A stretch of DNA of 64,000 nucleotides from Corythucha ciliata (Eukaryota; Arthropoda; Insecta; Hemiptera; Tingidae). Every line of letters starts with the position of its first letter. Position 1 is the first letter of the stretch. The notes under the pieces were generated by a model that did no database searches, was not told the DNA's origin, and saw only the letters and a list, made by a program, of their open reading frames with translations. Location of the stretch: NCBI GenBank assembly GCA_038030265.1, contig CM075943.1:45136001-45200000 (forward strand), written 5' to 3'. Positions 11,392 to 20,841 of this stretch are shown here, in pieces. A program made the position numbers and the translations under genes.

Positions 11392-13412
11392 TTAGGTGCT
11401 GCATGTGGTGGAACACCGTTCATTAAGTAATTTGGGGTGTATTGGGTGTATTGTATTGTTATATTCCTCAGCGCACTGCCTAGCTACTGAGGTCCATGCA
11501 ATTTTTCGTTTTCTTTCGTTTATTCTGCATCTTATTCTATTGACAAGCGTTTGATTCAGCCTTTCGTTCAGTCCGTTGAAGGCTGGGTGATCGATGGCCG
11601 TGTAGACATGATTTACATTGTTTTCTTGAAGATATCTCGTGAAGTCTTTCGCGCTCAGGCCTGCATACTGGTCTGTGAGCAACGTGCCGATTTGATGGTC
11701 GCTCTGCACTTTTTTAATTAGTTTTATGAATTCGTTAGCAGTTTGGTTCGGTGACGTTGATATAAATGCGAAGCGAGTGAAGTGGTCTACTAGGAGGTGG
11801 AGATACCTTTTTGTTGATTTGTTTCCTCCAAATCCCCCTATCGTGTCGATGGACATTATTTGAAAGGGTTTACTTGCTGGACCCAAGTGGCCTAAGAAAC
11901 CTGTGGGTTTAGTGCGTCTATATTTATTTTTGAGGCAAATTGTGCATGTGGAACAGAAGTGTTGAATTTCTTTGTACATATTGTGGAAGTAGTAATAATT
12001 TTTGATTGTATTTATAATGTGTTTCGGCCCTACGTGGCCGTATTTTAGGTGTACTTTTTGAACGAGTTGTAAGCCGTATTCCTTATCGATTATTATTTGT
12101 TCTCTAGCCCTAGTTTTCCGCAAGATTATTCCGTGTTTTAAAATATCGCGTTTTCCCTTAGTGATGTTCTTCTGGCTATCCCCAATTTCCTCTAACTCGA
12201 GCAGATTAGCTGTGCGTAGTGGTTCGTGGTCATCTGTGTTGTAGTCACTTGCGAGTACTGGGTTTCTCGATAGGCAGTCCGCTTCTGCATTTGCGGATCC
12301 CGATCTGTAGATTATGTCGAAATCATACTGTAAGAGATAGTTTGCGAGATCTCCTAGCTCCTCATCTGTCCTTGCTTTCAATTTGAGATTTTCCAGAGGT
12401 TTATGATCGGTAATAATTTTAAATTGGCGGCCTATCAACCAGTACCGCCAGTATTTCACGGCTTCTTTAATCGCTAAACTCTCCAAGTAGATAGCTTTTT
12501 GTCTCTTTTTGGCTCTCGTAGAGCTTCTTGGAGAAGTAAGCAACGGGTTTTTCAACTCCGTCGGGTTGAGGCTGCTTAAGGATCGCTCCGATACCTTCTA
12601 TGCTCGCATCAGTATAAATTGCGATCGGTAAGTTTCGGTCAAAAATGGCTAGCACGGGGGAGGATGTTAGGTAAGTTTTGATTCGCTCAAAAGCTTCCTG
12701 GCATTGTTGCGTCCATGCGAATTTGACGTCTTTTCGAAGAAGATTGTGAAAAATGTCAAGTGTTTTTGCTGCGTTTTGGATGTATTTATGGTAGAAGTTT
12801 ATTTTACCCAGAAACTGACGAATATTTTTTTGATGTTTTGGCGTAGGGAAGTTTTTAATAGCTATTAAATTATCGTTGAGAGGTCTGACTGCGTTGTTTT
12901 CTATGACGTGACCCAAATATTGGATGGAATTAGTGGCCAAATTGCATTTGATGAACTTTAGTTTGAATCCCTCCTTTTTGATTGCCTCCATTAGAGCCTC
13001 GAGGTGTCGGATGTGTTGTTCAAAAGTTTTAGAGAAGATGAGTATGCTGTCTATGTAGTTACAACAGAAGTCACCTAGCCCATTCCGTCGGATGATACCC
13101 GAGAGTATTCTTTGGAAAATTGCGGGTGATGTTTTTAAGCCAAATGGCATGACGACCCACTGCCAGTGGCCGTGTTGGGTAATAAATCCCGTTTTATATC
13201 GATCTTTGGTACGTATAGGTATGGTCCAGAAGGCCATGTTAATATCTAAGGCGGAAAACCATCTGCAATCTCGGGTTTTGGCTATAATGTCATCAATGAG
13301 CGGAAACGGCTGGCTCTCAGGAACCAGAAGTTTGTTTAGTTCCCTGAAGTCCACGCATAATCTTGTTTTTTCTTTTTTATTACTTTCACCTGTTTTTTTG
13401 TACGCCAGCCTG
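11392..13412 (-). pseudogene. Second Gypsy element pol: RT, RNase H, integrase (antisense, 5'-truncated)
   Basis: Reading leftwards on the minus strand: RT from about 13410 (RLCVDFRELNKLLVP, WFSALDINMAFWTIPI, VVMPFGLKTSPAIFQ), then RNase H (PIAIYTDASIEGIGAILKQ, LESLAIKEAVKYWRYWL, FKIITDHKPLENL), then integrase (HLKYGHVGPKHI with CSTCTICL, MSIDTIGGFGGNK, LLTDQYAGLSAKDF, HPAFNGLNERLNQTL). A frameshift near 12500 splits RNase H between two overlapping frames. The catalytic RT block reads YIDS instead of YIDD, which should abolish polymerase activity. Gag, protease and the N-terminal part of RT are missing; at 13412 the sequence switches to the host Gypsy integrase. This lineage differs from the host element. 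Confidence 0.85.
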
Positions 13413-14491
13413 ATCGAGGCCTGGGATATGACAACCACCTCTGCATCGAAAGTAATATCTTGTGTTCTAGGATTTCTGGCTTCGTTTGGTATACCAGAAG
13501 AAATAGTTACCGACAATGGACCGCCGTTTGGATCCTCTGAATTCTTGAAGTTTTGCTCAGAATTTAACATCAAAGCCACAAAAAGTCCCCCATATCACCC
13601 GACATCAAATGGCAGTGCAGAAAGAGCAGTGCAAACTCTAAAAACTTGCTTTAAGAAATCAGTCTTTCTCAAAGCAACACTGGGTCCTCATTTCCAAGCC
13701 GTCTGCATCAGTTTTTATTTTCTTACAGAAACACTCCCTGCGTTACAACAGGTAAAAGCCCTGCTTCCATGGTACTGAAGTACGAACCACGAACGTTCCT
13801 GTCGGTCTTGTCACCTTCGCCCACTAATCGTAAGCCGCCCACAACCACAAACAGGGAAGCTGTAAGAATCCCCAAGTATGAAGTCGGGGAAGGGGTACTA
13901 GTTAGGAGTTACAGAGGTGGGCCCCAGAATTATACGCGGGGAAGAATTGTTTCGGTTGCGGGTGCTGTCACGTACATGATTGAAGTTCCTCACCAAACCC
14001 AACCTATACTAGTTCATGCCAATCAACTTCGAAAATGCCATCTCCCTAATAGTTCTCTATCCCTCAACAATCCAGTTTCGGGGAGCTCTCTGCCAGTCGC
14101 AGGCCCAGTGGTTGGATATCGGGAGCCACGACCTCATAGATCTGTAAGACCCCCTTCCCGCTTGAATTTATAATCCCCCCCCCCCCAGAATCATAAAAAT
14201 TTTGTTTTCACTTGTTTCATTCTGGTTAGTAACATATTTTGTATTGTTCCTTGTTATTTCAGAATCGTCATTTTCATACTTTGGGAACCTGTAATTTTCT
14301 CCTATGACGAATACCTTCTAGTTATATTTTGTTTAGTGATTGTACTTCCGTTACACAATTTTATAATTTAATTTATTTTTTCTTGTCCTTAGTGTCCAAT
14401 AATTGTCCTGTTTAATATGTATAAGCTTGGCTGTTATTTCATTGTTTTTTTTTATATCAATTCTCAGCGTTAGATAAAGCTGGGAAGGAAG
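13413..14491 (+). pseudogene. Duplicate of the host Gypsy integrase end and 3' UTR
   Basis: From GATCGAGGCCTGGGATATG this is nearly identical to 9476-10547. It differs by a one-base deletion (AAATCAGTC here, AAATCCAGTC in the first copy), which shifts the frame after ..KTCFKKS, and by a handful of substitutions. The frame recovers from 13769 to the stop at 14173 (SVRPPSRLNL). It starts in the middle of the integrase core (IEAWDMTTT), so it cannot encode a whole enzyme. It ends in the polypurine tract that borders the 3' LTR. Confidence 0.9.
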
Positions 14492-14679
14492 TGATGTGTT
14501 TCATAGTTTCGTGACGTCACTATATAGAGGGAAAACCTCACGGAGGTTGCGGGCTGTGACGCTCGCGCCTACACAAAAGGCTTGTTCTTTGTACCCGTCT
14601 AGGGTTGTGACTGTTTCCGAAATATAAGATGTACCGCAGTTTAATCTGACTATTCGTTCACGAGTTCCCAAACATTTCA
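14492..14679 (+). repeat. 3' LTR of the Gypsy element
   Basis: This is the same 188 bases as 6130-6317 with about two substitutions (CTGACTATTCG for CTGACTTTTCG, and AACATTT for AATATTT). It is followed by the TSD GAATC. Confidence 0.92.
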
Positions 14680-14929
14680 GAATCATTCTATTTAAATCAA
14701 CCCGTTATTTGCTATCACACGAAGTTTTCGAATGGTCTTCCTCGCGATTACTCTCCCATCCAATCCTCCGACCACGTTAACTTTCCTTAAATTTAACGTT
14801 CTTCAACATTTTACATGGAATATTAGTCCGTGAGTTGAATGGTCCGAACGACAAAAATGGTTTTTAAAAAACTTTCTTTTATTTTTCCGCACAAGTTATC
14901 TCTACGCGTTACACCAATCGAATTTAAAA

Positions 14930-15885
14930 ATTGAGAAAATGCGCGAATTCGCAGCAAAAAGGGAGAAACGCCAACTCATGAGTTCTCGGGGCAACATTTT
15001 GGGATTAAAATTTAGAAAAAGCGCTAATTCGAGGGTGAAATAGACAAAAACGCGACTTCGCGTCTAAATAGAAGTGAAGGAAAACTCAGTTGAGGTAGGA
15101 AAAGTTACAATTTTTCGGATAAAATCGAGAAAAAACGCTAAAAAGCGCAGCTAAAATTAAGAAAATGTGGTAATTTACTGCTAAAATTAATAAGAAAACG
15201 CTAATTCACAGCTGAAAATGAGAAAACGCCAATTCACCGATTCTTGGGGGCAATTACGGGGCTGACATTGAGAAAACGCCAACTTGCAGATTCAATGGAG
15301 AACTTTGGGAATAAAGTTGAGAAAAGGCGCTGATTCAAGCGGCTAAAACTGTAACGAATTGGCGTTTAAAATGGAGAAAAGCGCTACTTTGTGGATAAAA
15401 TTTGGACGCGGAGCACTCAAACCTCTACTTTTGCGGGTTCTTGAGGCAAATTCATAACTAACTCACGGCTAGGAGTTTATAATAAGCCGATTCGCAGCTA
15501 AAAATGAGAAAATGTGCTAATTCGCTGCTAAAATTGGGAGAAAAACGCTAATTCACAGCTGATATTGATAAAACCCCAACTCGGTGATTCGTGCGAGGCA
15601 GCTTTGGGAATAAAATTTAGAAAAAGCGCTAATTCGCGGGTAATAAATAGAGAAAAACGCGAATTGGAGTTTAAAATGGGGAAAAGCGCCAATTCACAGC
15701 TTAAATTCAGGAAAATTGCCCATATGCGGATAAAATTGGGAAAGAGCATTCAAACGCTACCTAATTTGTAAATTCTTGAGGTAACTTCACGGCTAAGAGC
15801 TTATAAAAAGCGTTGATTCGCAGCTAAAAGTGAGAAAATGAGCTAATTCGCGGATAACATTGAGAAAACGTGCGCAGTTTTAGGA
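14930..15885 (+). repeat. Degenerate tandem array, motif A, forward
   Basis: Around 30 imperfect units of about 28-32 bases share the core GCTAATTCGC followed by GGCTAAAATTGAGAAAA. Unit length drifts and units are interrupted. The array recurs reversed at 17560-19245, 38190-38640 and 39030-39330. No long open frame has coding character. The 250 bases before it (14685-14930) hold nothing recognisable. Confidence 0.75.
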
Positions 15886-16075
15886 GGCAATTTCGTGGCT
15901 ACAATGGAGAAAAATATGTACGTCAACTCTGCTAAAAAGTGTATTCCTAATAGTTTTATCAGAGACAAAAGTGCCTCCTTGATATTTCCACCGCCAGGTT
16001 CCGCCACTGTGTGGAACCTGTATCTTTCGAGTAATGTACAGACAAAAACAGAAACACGTGGTTCCGTCCGTTCTG

Positions 16076-16203
16076 GGGCCCTATTCAGAAACGTCGGGAA
16101 AAATGCCGCAATGTGGTTGCTATGGCGGGATAATGTTATTTCTAATTCGGAGTCCTTAGATCCCGCTTGTGGCATGTTTTCACGACTGTTTGGAATAAGG
16201 CCC
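16076..16203. mobile_element. PIF/Harbinger-like MITE, 128 bp
   Basis: Terminal inverted repeats GGGCCCTATTC and GAATAAGGCCC enclose 128 bases, flanked by the 3-bp duplication CTG (16073-16075 and 16204-16206). There is no coding capacity. A 3-bp duplication with GGGCC-type ends fits PIF/Harbinger; the assignment is tentative. Confidence 0.5.
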
Positions 16204-16439
16204 CTGGTGTTGAGGAGGGGGACTGTATTATTGCCATTTTGCGAATTTGAAAGTTTCGGGGATTTTTATATTATTTATTAGTGACCGCGGAACCCAAACT
16301 AGCCCTGACAAAAATTCGCAAAGTCTCAACCGCGAAACTGTCAGTTTCGCAATGGAAGTGTGGTATTGTTTATGTGGGTGGAGACACTGTGGGCCCCAAA
16401 AAATAGCCGCGTAATTGCAACATTTTAAGATTATTTGTG

Positions 16440-17060
16440 AGCGTGCAATTTTGGGTCCTTTGAGCGAAATCACAACATTTTCCTGGTGGAATTTCCAGAA
16501 AATTGAAAATTTTGGGTCTTAGGTTAAACAAAATTGCTAGTTCAGGGCCTTAGTTTATGAAAAATTGGAAATTTTGGGAACTTTTTCTGGGCGACGGATT
16601 CAACAGGCTAGCCGGCTCCAACAGAGCTTATAGAGTCTGACAAATACCCAGAAAATATCCAAGGCAATGCGATTTTTGGGCCTCAATTCCTTCAAAAATG
16701 CAAGTTTGTTGTCCTAATTGTTAATTTAAACAAAATCAGTAGTATTTGGACCTTTTTTTGGCGGCAAAACTATGGCTAGTCGGCCTCACCAGCGCAAAAA
16801 CTGGTAAAATTCTATGAAATTGGAAGTTTCCTGGCTGAATAACCGTGAGGAGGACATTTTTTCATCTTGATTTCAGGAAAATTGCCATTTCAGGGGCATG
16901 AACTAATTCAAGCAGAATTTACAGTTTTGGGACCTATCTTGCGGCGCGGCGGATAATAGTCACGAAATTGGAAGCTCTCTGGCTGAACATCCGCGTGATT
17001 GCAAATTTTTGCTCCTAATTTCAAAGAAATTGCAAGTTTTGGGTCCTATTTTTTCTTGTG
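16440..17060 (+). repeat. Degenerate tandem array, motif F
   Basis: Loose units repeat around AAAATTGCAAGTTTTGGG and TCCTAATTTC, with a few longer spacers (GGCTAGCCGGCTCC types). Divergence is high and the period is about 30-70. From 17230 to 17385 a related set repeats ACGGATTTGGCTCATTC. The gap 17385-17560 shows nothing. Confidence 0.5.
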
Positions 17061-17559
17061 GCCGCTGACCCGCCCCTCAGCCACGGCGCAAGACATAGAC
17101 ACGGAGCATCCTATCAGCTTGATGAAACCCCTCGTTCCCTATCATTGTCCGACGTACTCACTGTTGAGACTCCATCTCCAATGTTGAGATATCATCTCCT
17201 AGCTTCGCTAGTTCGAAATATACCTACGAAAGTGTGGCACTTTCGAAAAGCAAAAATTCACGGATTTGGCTCATTCAAAAACAAAATTTCGTCATTTAGG
17301 CTCCCACAAACTCAAGTTTTAACGGATTTCAGCTCTTTCGAAACCAAATTCGCGGATTTGGCTCATTCAAAATCAGTGTCGTAAGTAGGAATTTGTCCTG
17401 GTGGGGTGGGGTCAGATTGAAATCTCGTAATGGTGTGGGGAGGGGGGTAATTTCACATTTTAGTCATCATTCCACCCAGCCAGCACACTCTTGAATCTGG
17501 ACATCTTGCTGGCCTCATCACAGCCTCAATGTCTCAGTTAAGGGCGATTTTTGGACTCT

Positions 17560-19245
17560 ACCCGCAAATTAGCGCTTTCCTCAATTTCACCCGCAGATTA
17601 GCGGTTTCGCCCCACCCCGTCCAGTAAACATGAATTTGCGCATTTTCTCAACTTAAAGCAGCAAATTATCGTTTTTATCCCGTGAGCGATGTTTCTTAAT
17701 TATCCACGAGTTTTGGCGTTTTCCTCAATTTTAGCAGCATATTACCGATTTTTCTCAGTTCAAGCTGGAAATTAACGTTTTTCTTAAGTGTTTTCCTATC
17801 AATATTAGCCGCAAAATAGGGGTCTTTTCACGAATTAGGATTTTTTTAGTTCGTCATACGCAATGCGTGAGCGATTTTTCTCAGTTTACTCGCGAATGAG
17901 CGGTTTCTTCACCTATTGTCACAATTTTTTTTCTCAATTTCACCCTGAAAAGTTGCCTTCAGAATCCGCAAAATGGCGTGTATTCAGTTTTTGGCGCCAA
18001 TAAGAATTTTTCTCAATTTCAACCGCGAATTAGCGCTTTTTTTACATTGCAGCGGCGACGCGTCGTAGCGTTTCCAACCTGTGAATTACCTGTTTCAGTC
18101 ACAAATTGGCGTTTGGCGCAATTTTAGCTGTAAATTGACGATTTTTTCCATTTTTAGCCGCGCATTAGCAATTTTCTTAATTTTTAGGCTTAAAATTAAC
18201 CTTTCTCTTAATTTTGACCAGGCTGATTATTTTATTTTCTAAATATTACCAGCAAATTAGCGAGTTTTCACATTTTACCACCGCATTAGCAATTTTATCT
18301 AACTTTTATAGGTATAGATTGCTGTTTTTTTTTTTCAGTTCTAGCCGTGAATTAGCGTACTTTTTAACATTGTACTATAATAGCCATGCATGAATTTGCC
18401 ATTTTTCTGCATTTTAGCCACAAAAATTTAAATTATAAATGTATTTTTTTTTCAAACCAAATAATTTACATCTATCCATCCATTTCTGTCAAAAAATCAT
18501 CATTTTTTAAATTATAAATTTCACGGCTGATTCGAGAATTAGTGATGTATCTCAATTTTAGCTGCGAATTTTCGCTTTTTCTAAATTTTAGCAGCATGGT
18601 AGCGTTTCCAACCCGTGCATTACCTACCGAGTTTTGTCAATTTTTGCCAAGAATTGGCGTTTGACTCAATTTAAGCAGCAAATTAGCAATTTTTTCCATT
18701 TTTAACTGAGAATTAGCACTTTTTTTCAATTTGGACTGATAATTAACGTTTTTCTTAATTTTAGCTGCTCTAATTGATGATTTTTTCAACTTTTGCCGCG
18801 AATTAGTGATTTTCTTCATTTTGTATCCGCGAATTAGCGTTTTTCCATAACTTTATATCTGCAAATTGCAAATTAGCGATTTTTCTCAATTTCAGCTGTG
18901 AAATAGCGTTTTGTGCTAATTTTGCGGCCATTCAGCATCCCCTTTTTCATTCGCAAATGGACGATTTTACGCCATTTCAGTTGTGAATTTGCCATTTTTG
19001 TCCAATTTTAACCTGAAAGCGTCTTTTATTTGTCAATATTATAGCGTGTTTTCTCAACTTTAATCGCGGGGTTTGCCCAAATACAACACTTTTCCGTTGA
19101 TTCCACAATTTATTCGTAGAATGGTCTCCTTACACCGCGAATCAGCGTTTTTTTTCCTTAATTTTAGTCTGGAAGTTGCATCGCGAGACCACGAATCAGC
19201 GCTTTATAGCAGCTGTAGACACGAATATTAACGATTTTTGTCTTA
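17560..19245 (-). repeat. Degenerate tandem array, motif A, reversed
   Basis: Plus-strand units read like TTTTTCTCAATTTTAGC, then CGCGAATTAGCG, about 30 bases each, in roughly 50 imperfect copies. It is the reverse complement of the array at 14930-15885, so the two form a large, very imperfect inverted repeat around a 1.7-kb centre. The array stops just before the TSD of the next retrotransposon at 19250. Confidence 0.75.
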
Positions 19246-19254
19246 TAGAGTGTC

Positions 19255-19363
19255 TGTAATGAACAGCCTCCGAACTCTTAATCAGTTGTTTATTAAAACC
19301 CACACACATCTGAATTTTAGACAATGCCTTTTCCTCTTATTTCCGGCCACTCTTGTCACAACA
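19255..19363 (+). repeat. 5' LTR of the short-LTR Gypsy element
   Basis: The LTR is 109 bases with TGT and ACA ends. Compared with the 3' LTR it carries about 24 extra bases after GAACAG (CCTCCGAACTC and following), and it shares AAAACCCACACACAT and the last 50 bases. It borders AGTTGTCGACG, a possible primer site. Confidence 0.8.
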
Positions 19364-19484
19364 AGTTGTCGACGATTTTCCCGGAATTTTTTTTTCAATT
19401 CGTTCTGATCGTCAAGAATGAAGAACAATTCGACAGATTCATGTCACTTTTGACAACCGCTCTTGGAAGTCAACCAAACCCATC

Positions 19485-20833
19485 AGTTCCTCAGATCATA
19501 CCGTTCGAAAGCTATGACGCCAAAAAAATGAAAAATTCTCTTCCTACTTGGAACGATTTCACAACTATTGCGACCTCAAAAACATTAGCGATCAGAAGAA
19601 AAAAGCTCAATTATTGTGCTCTTCAATCGGAAAAGAGCACTACAACAGTCTCGCTGCACTTTTAGGTCCAGAAAAGCAAATCAAGGACGTAGACTTCACC
19701 TCATTAGTTACACACTTCACGAAAATGCTCTCTCTTACTATATCTTCAGTCGTGTCTCAGCATTATTTTCTCCATGTCACTCAACAGTCACACCAATCAA
19801 TATGATTTTGTCGCTTCATTCAAAGGGAACCTGAAAGATTGCAATTTCTACACTACTTGCACCGCATGTGATACGAGATTATCCATTGCTGACTCGTTTC
19901 TTCGCGCCAAATTCATCAGAGGCCTGAAAGACAATTGGATACGCGAGCAACTCCTACAGGACACTTCCCTCGATGGTTTTGAAGCCCTGCTCAGTAAAGC
20001 CATAGCACTTGAAGCGTCCCGCTATGAATCGAACCAGTTGGCCAAACCTTTTGACAACCCATCGGATGAAATCAATGATACCCATAAACTTCACAGAGCC
20101 ACTAGACCTCATTATGAAAAACGTTCCCGCCCCACTGGGATCGCAGCAGTACTCAGCCATGAAATTGAAGGTCACGAAAGACCAATTGCTTACGCCTCCC
20201 GAGCTCTGACGCAGGCTGAATCAAACTACAGCCAACTCGACCGAGAAGCCTTAGCCATTGTCTACGGAGCAACCCATTTTTTCAACTACATTTTCGGTAA
20301 AAGTTTTGTTTTAGCCACCGACAACAAGCCACTTTCTCACATTTTTCATCCCAACCGGGCCCTGCCACAAATGACATCGTCGCGCTTACTACGGTATGCC
20401 TCTTTTCTTAAGTGGACTCGACTACACTATTCGATGCAAGAAAAGCGAGGAAAATGACAACGTTGATTGCTTGTCTCGCACCCCAGTTCCTTCCTCAAGC
20501 ATTTCGTCGAAAATAGCGATGGATGAAGAAGTCACTACTCTCAACGCGGAGACCCTGCTCCAAATCTCCAGCAAATTCATCACCGCTGATACCATCGCTC
20601 GTGAAACAGTTAAAGATCAAGAATTACAAGCCCTGCTGCACGAACTCAAACATAGTCGTAAAGATAGCCCCTATACTATATCAGGCAACACGCTATTTCG
20701 GTCGGATCGAGCCGTAATTCCAAAAACCCTCCAAGGGCCTCTTCTTACAGAGCTTCACACGTCACACTTAGGAATAACTAAAATGAAACAGCTCGCACGA
20801 AGATATGTCAGCTGCACTATGTCATCGAATTAG
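19485..20833 (+). pseudogene. Collapsed gag to RNase H and integrase N-terminus
   Basis: Gag blocks are readable across three frames (SLPTWNDF, then YCDLKNISDQKKKAQLLCSS, then NQYDFVASFKGNLKDCNFYT). From 19774 one frame stays open for 227 codons and joins gag (FLRAKFIRGLKDNWIREQLL) directly to RNase H (GIAAVLSHEIEGHERPIAYA, NYSQLDREALAIVYGA, LATDNKPLSHIF). Protease and RT have therefore been deleted in frame near 20080-20140. A frameshift near 20400 moves to a second frame ending in the first half of an integrase zinc finger (LHTSHLGITKMKQLARR), which stops at the DNA-transposon insertion. It has no functional capacity. Confidence 0.75.
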
Positions 20834-20841
20834 ACTCTGGG

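Larger units (their letters stand above)
6130..14679 (+). mobile_element. Ty3/Gypsy (Mag-like) LTR retrotransposon, chimeric, 8.55 kb
   Basis: Two 188-bp LTRs (6130-6317 and 14492-14679) beginning TGATGTGTTTCATAG and ending ATTTCA bound the element, and GAATC is duplicated at 6125-6129 and 14680-14684. The order inside is: LTR, primer site, gag-pol (6382-10237), 3' UTR and polypurine tract, an antisense LTR (10548-11252) and pol fragment (11253-13412) of a different Gypsy element, a second copy of this element's integrase end and 3' UTR (13413-14491), then the 3' LTR. The two LTRs differ at about two positions, so the insertion is fairly young. Two CCHC knuckles and the integrase type suggest the Mag clade. 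Confidence 0.92.

Noticed and set aside
15843..16281. Open frames of 110 and 128 codons on both strands
   Set aside because: They overlap each other and a MITE, and no family resemblance is visible.
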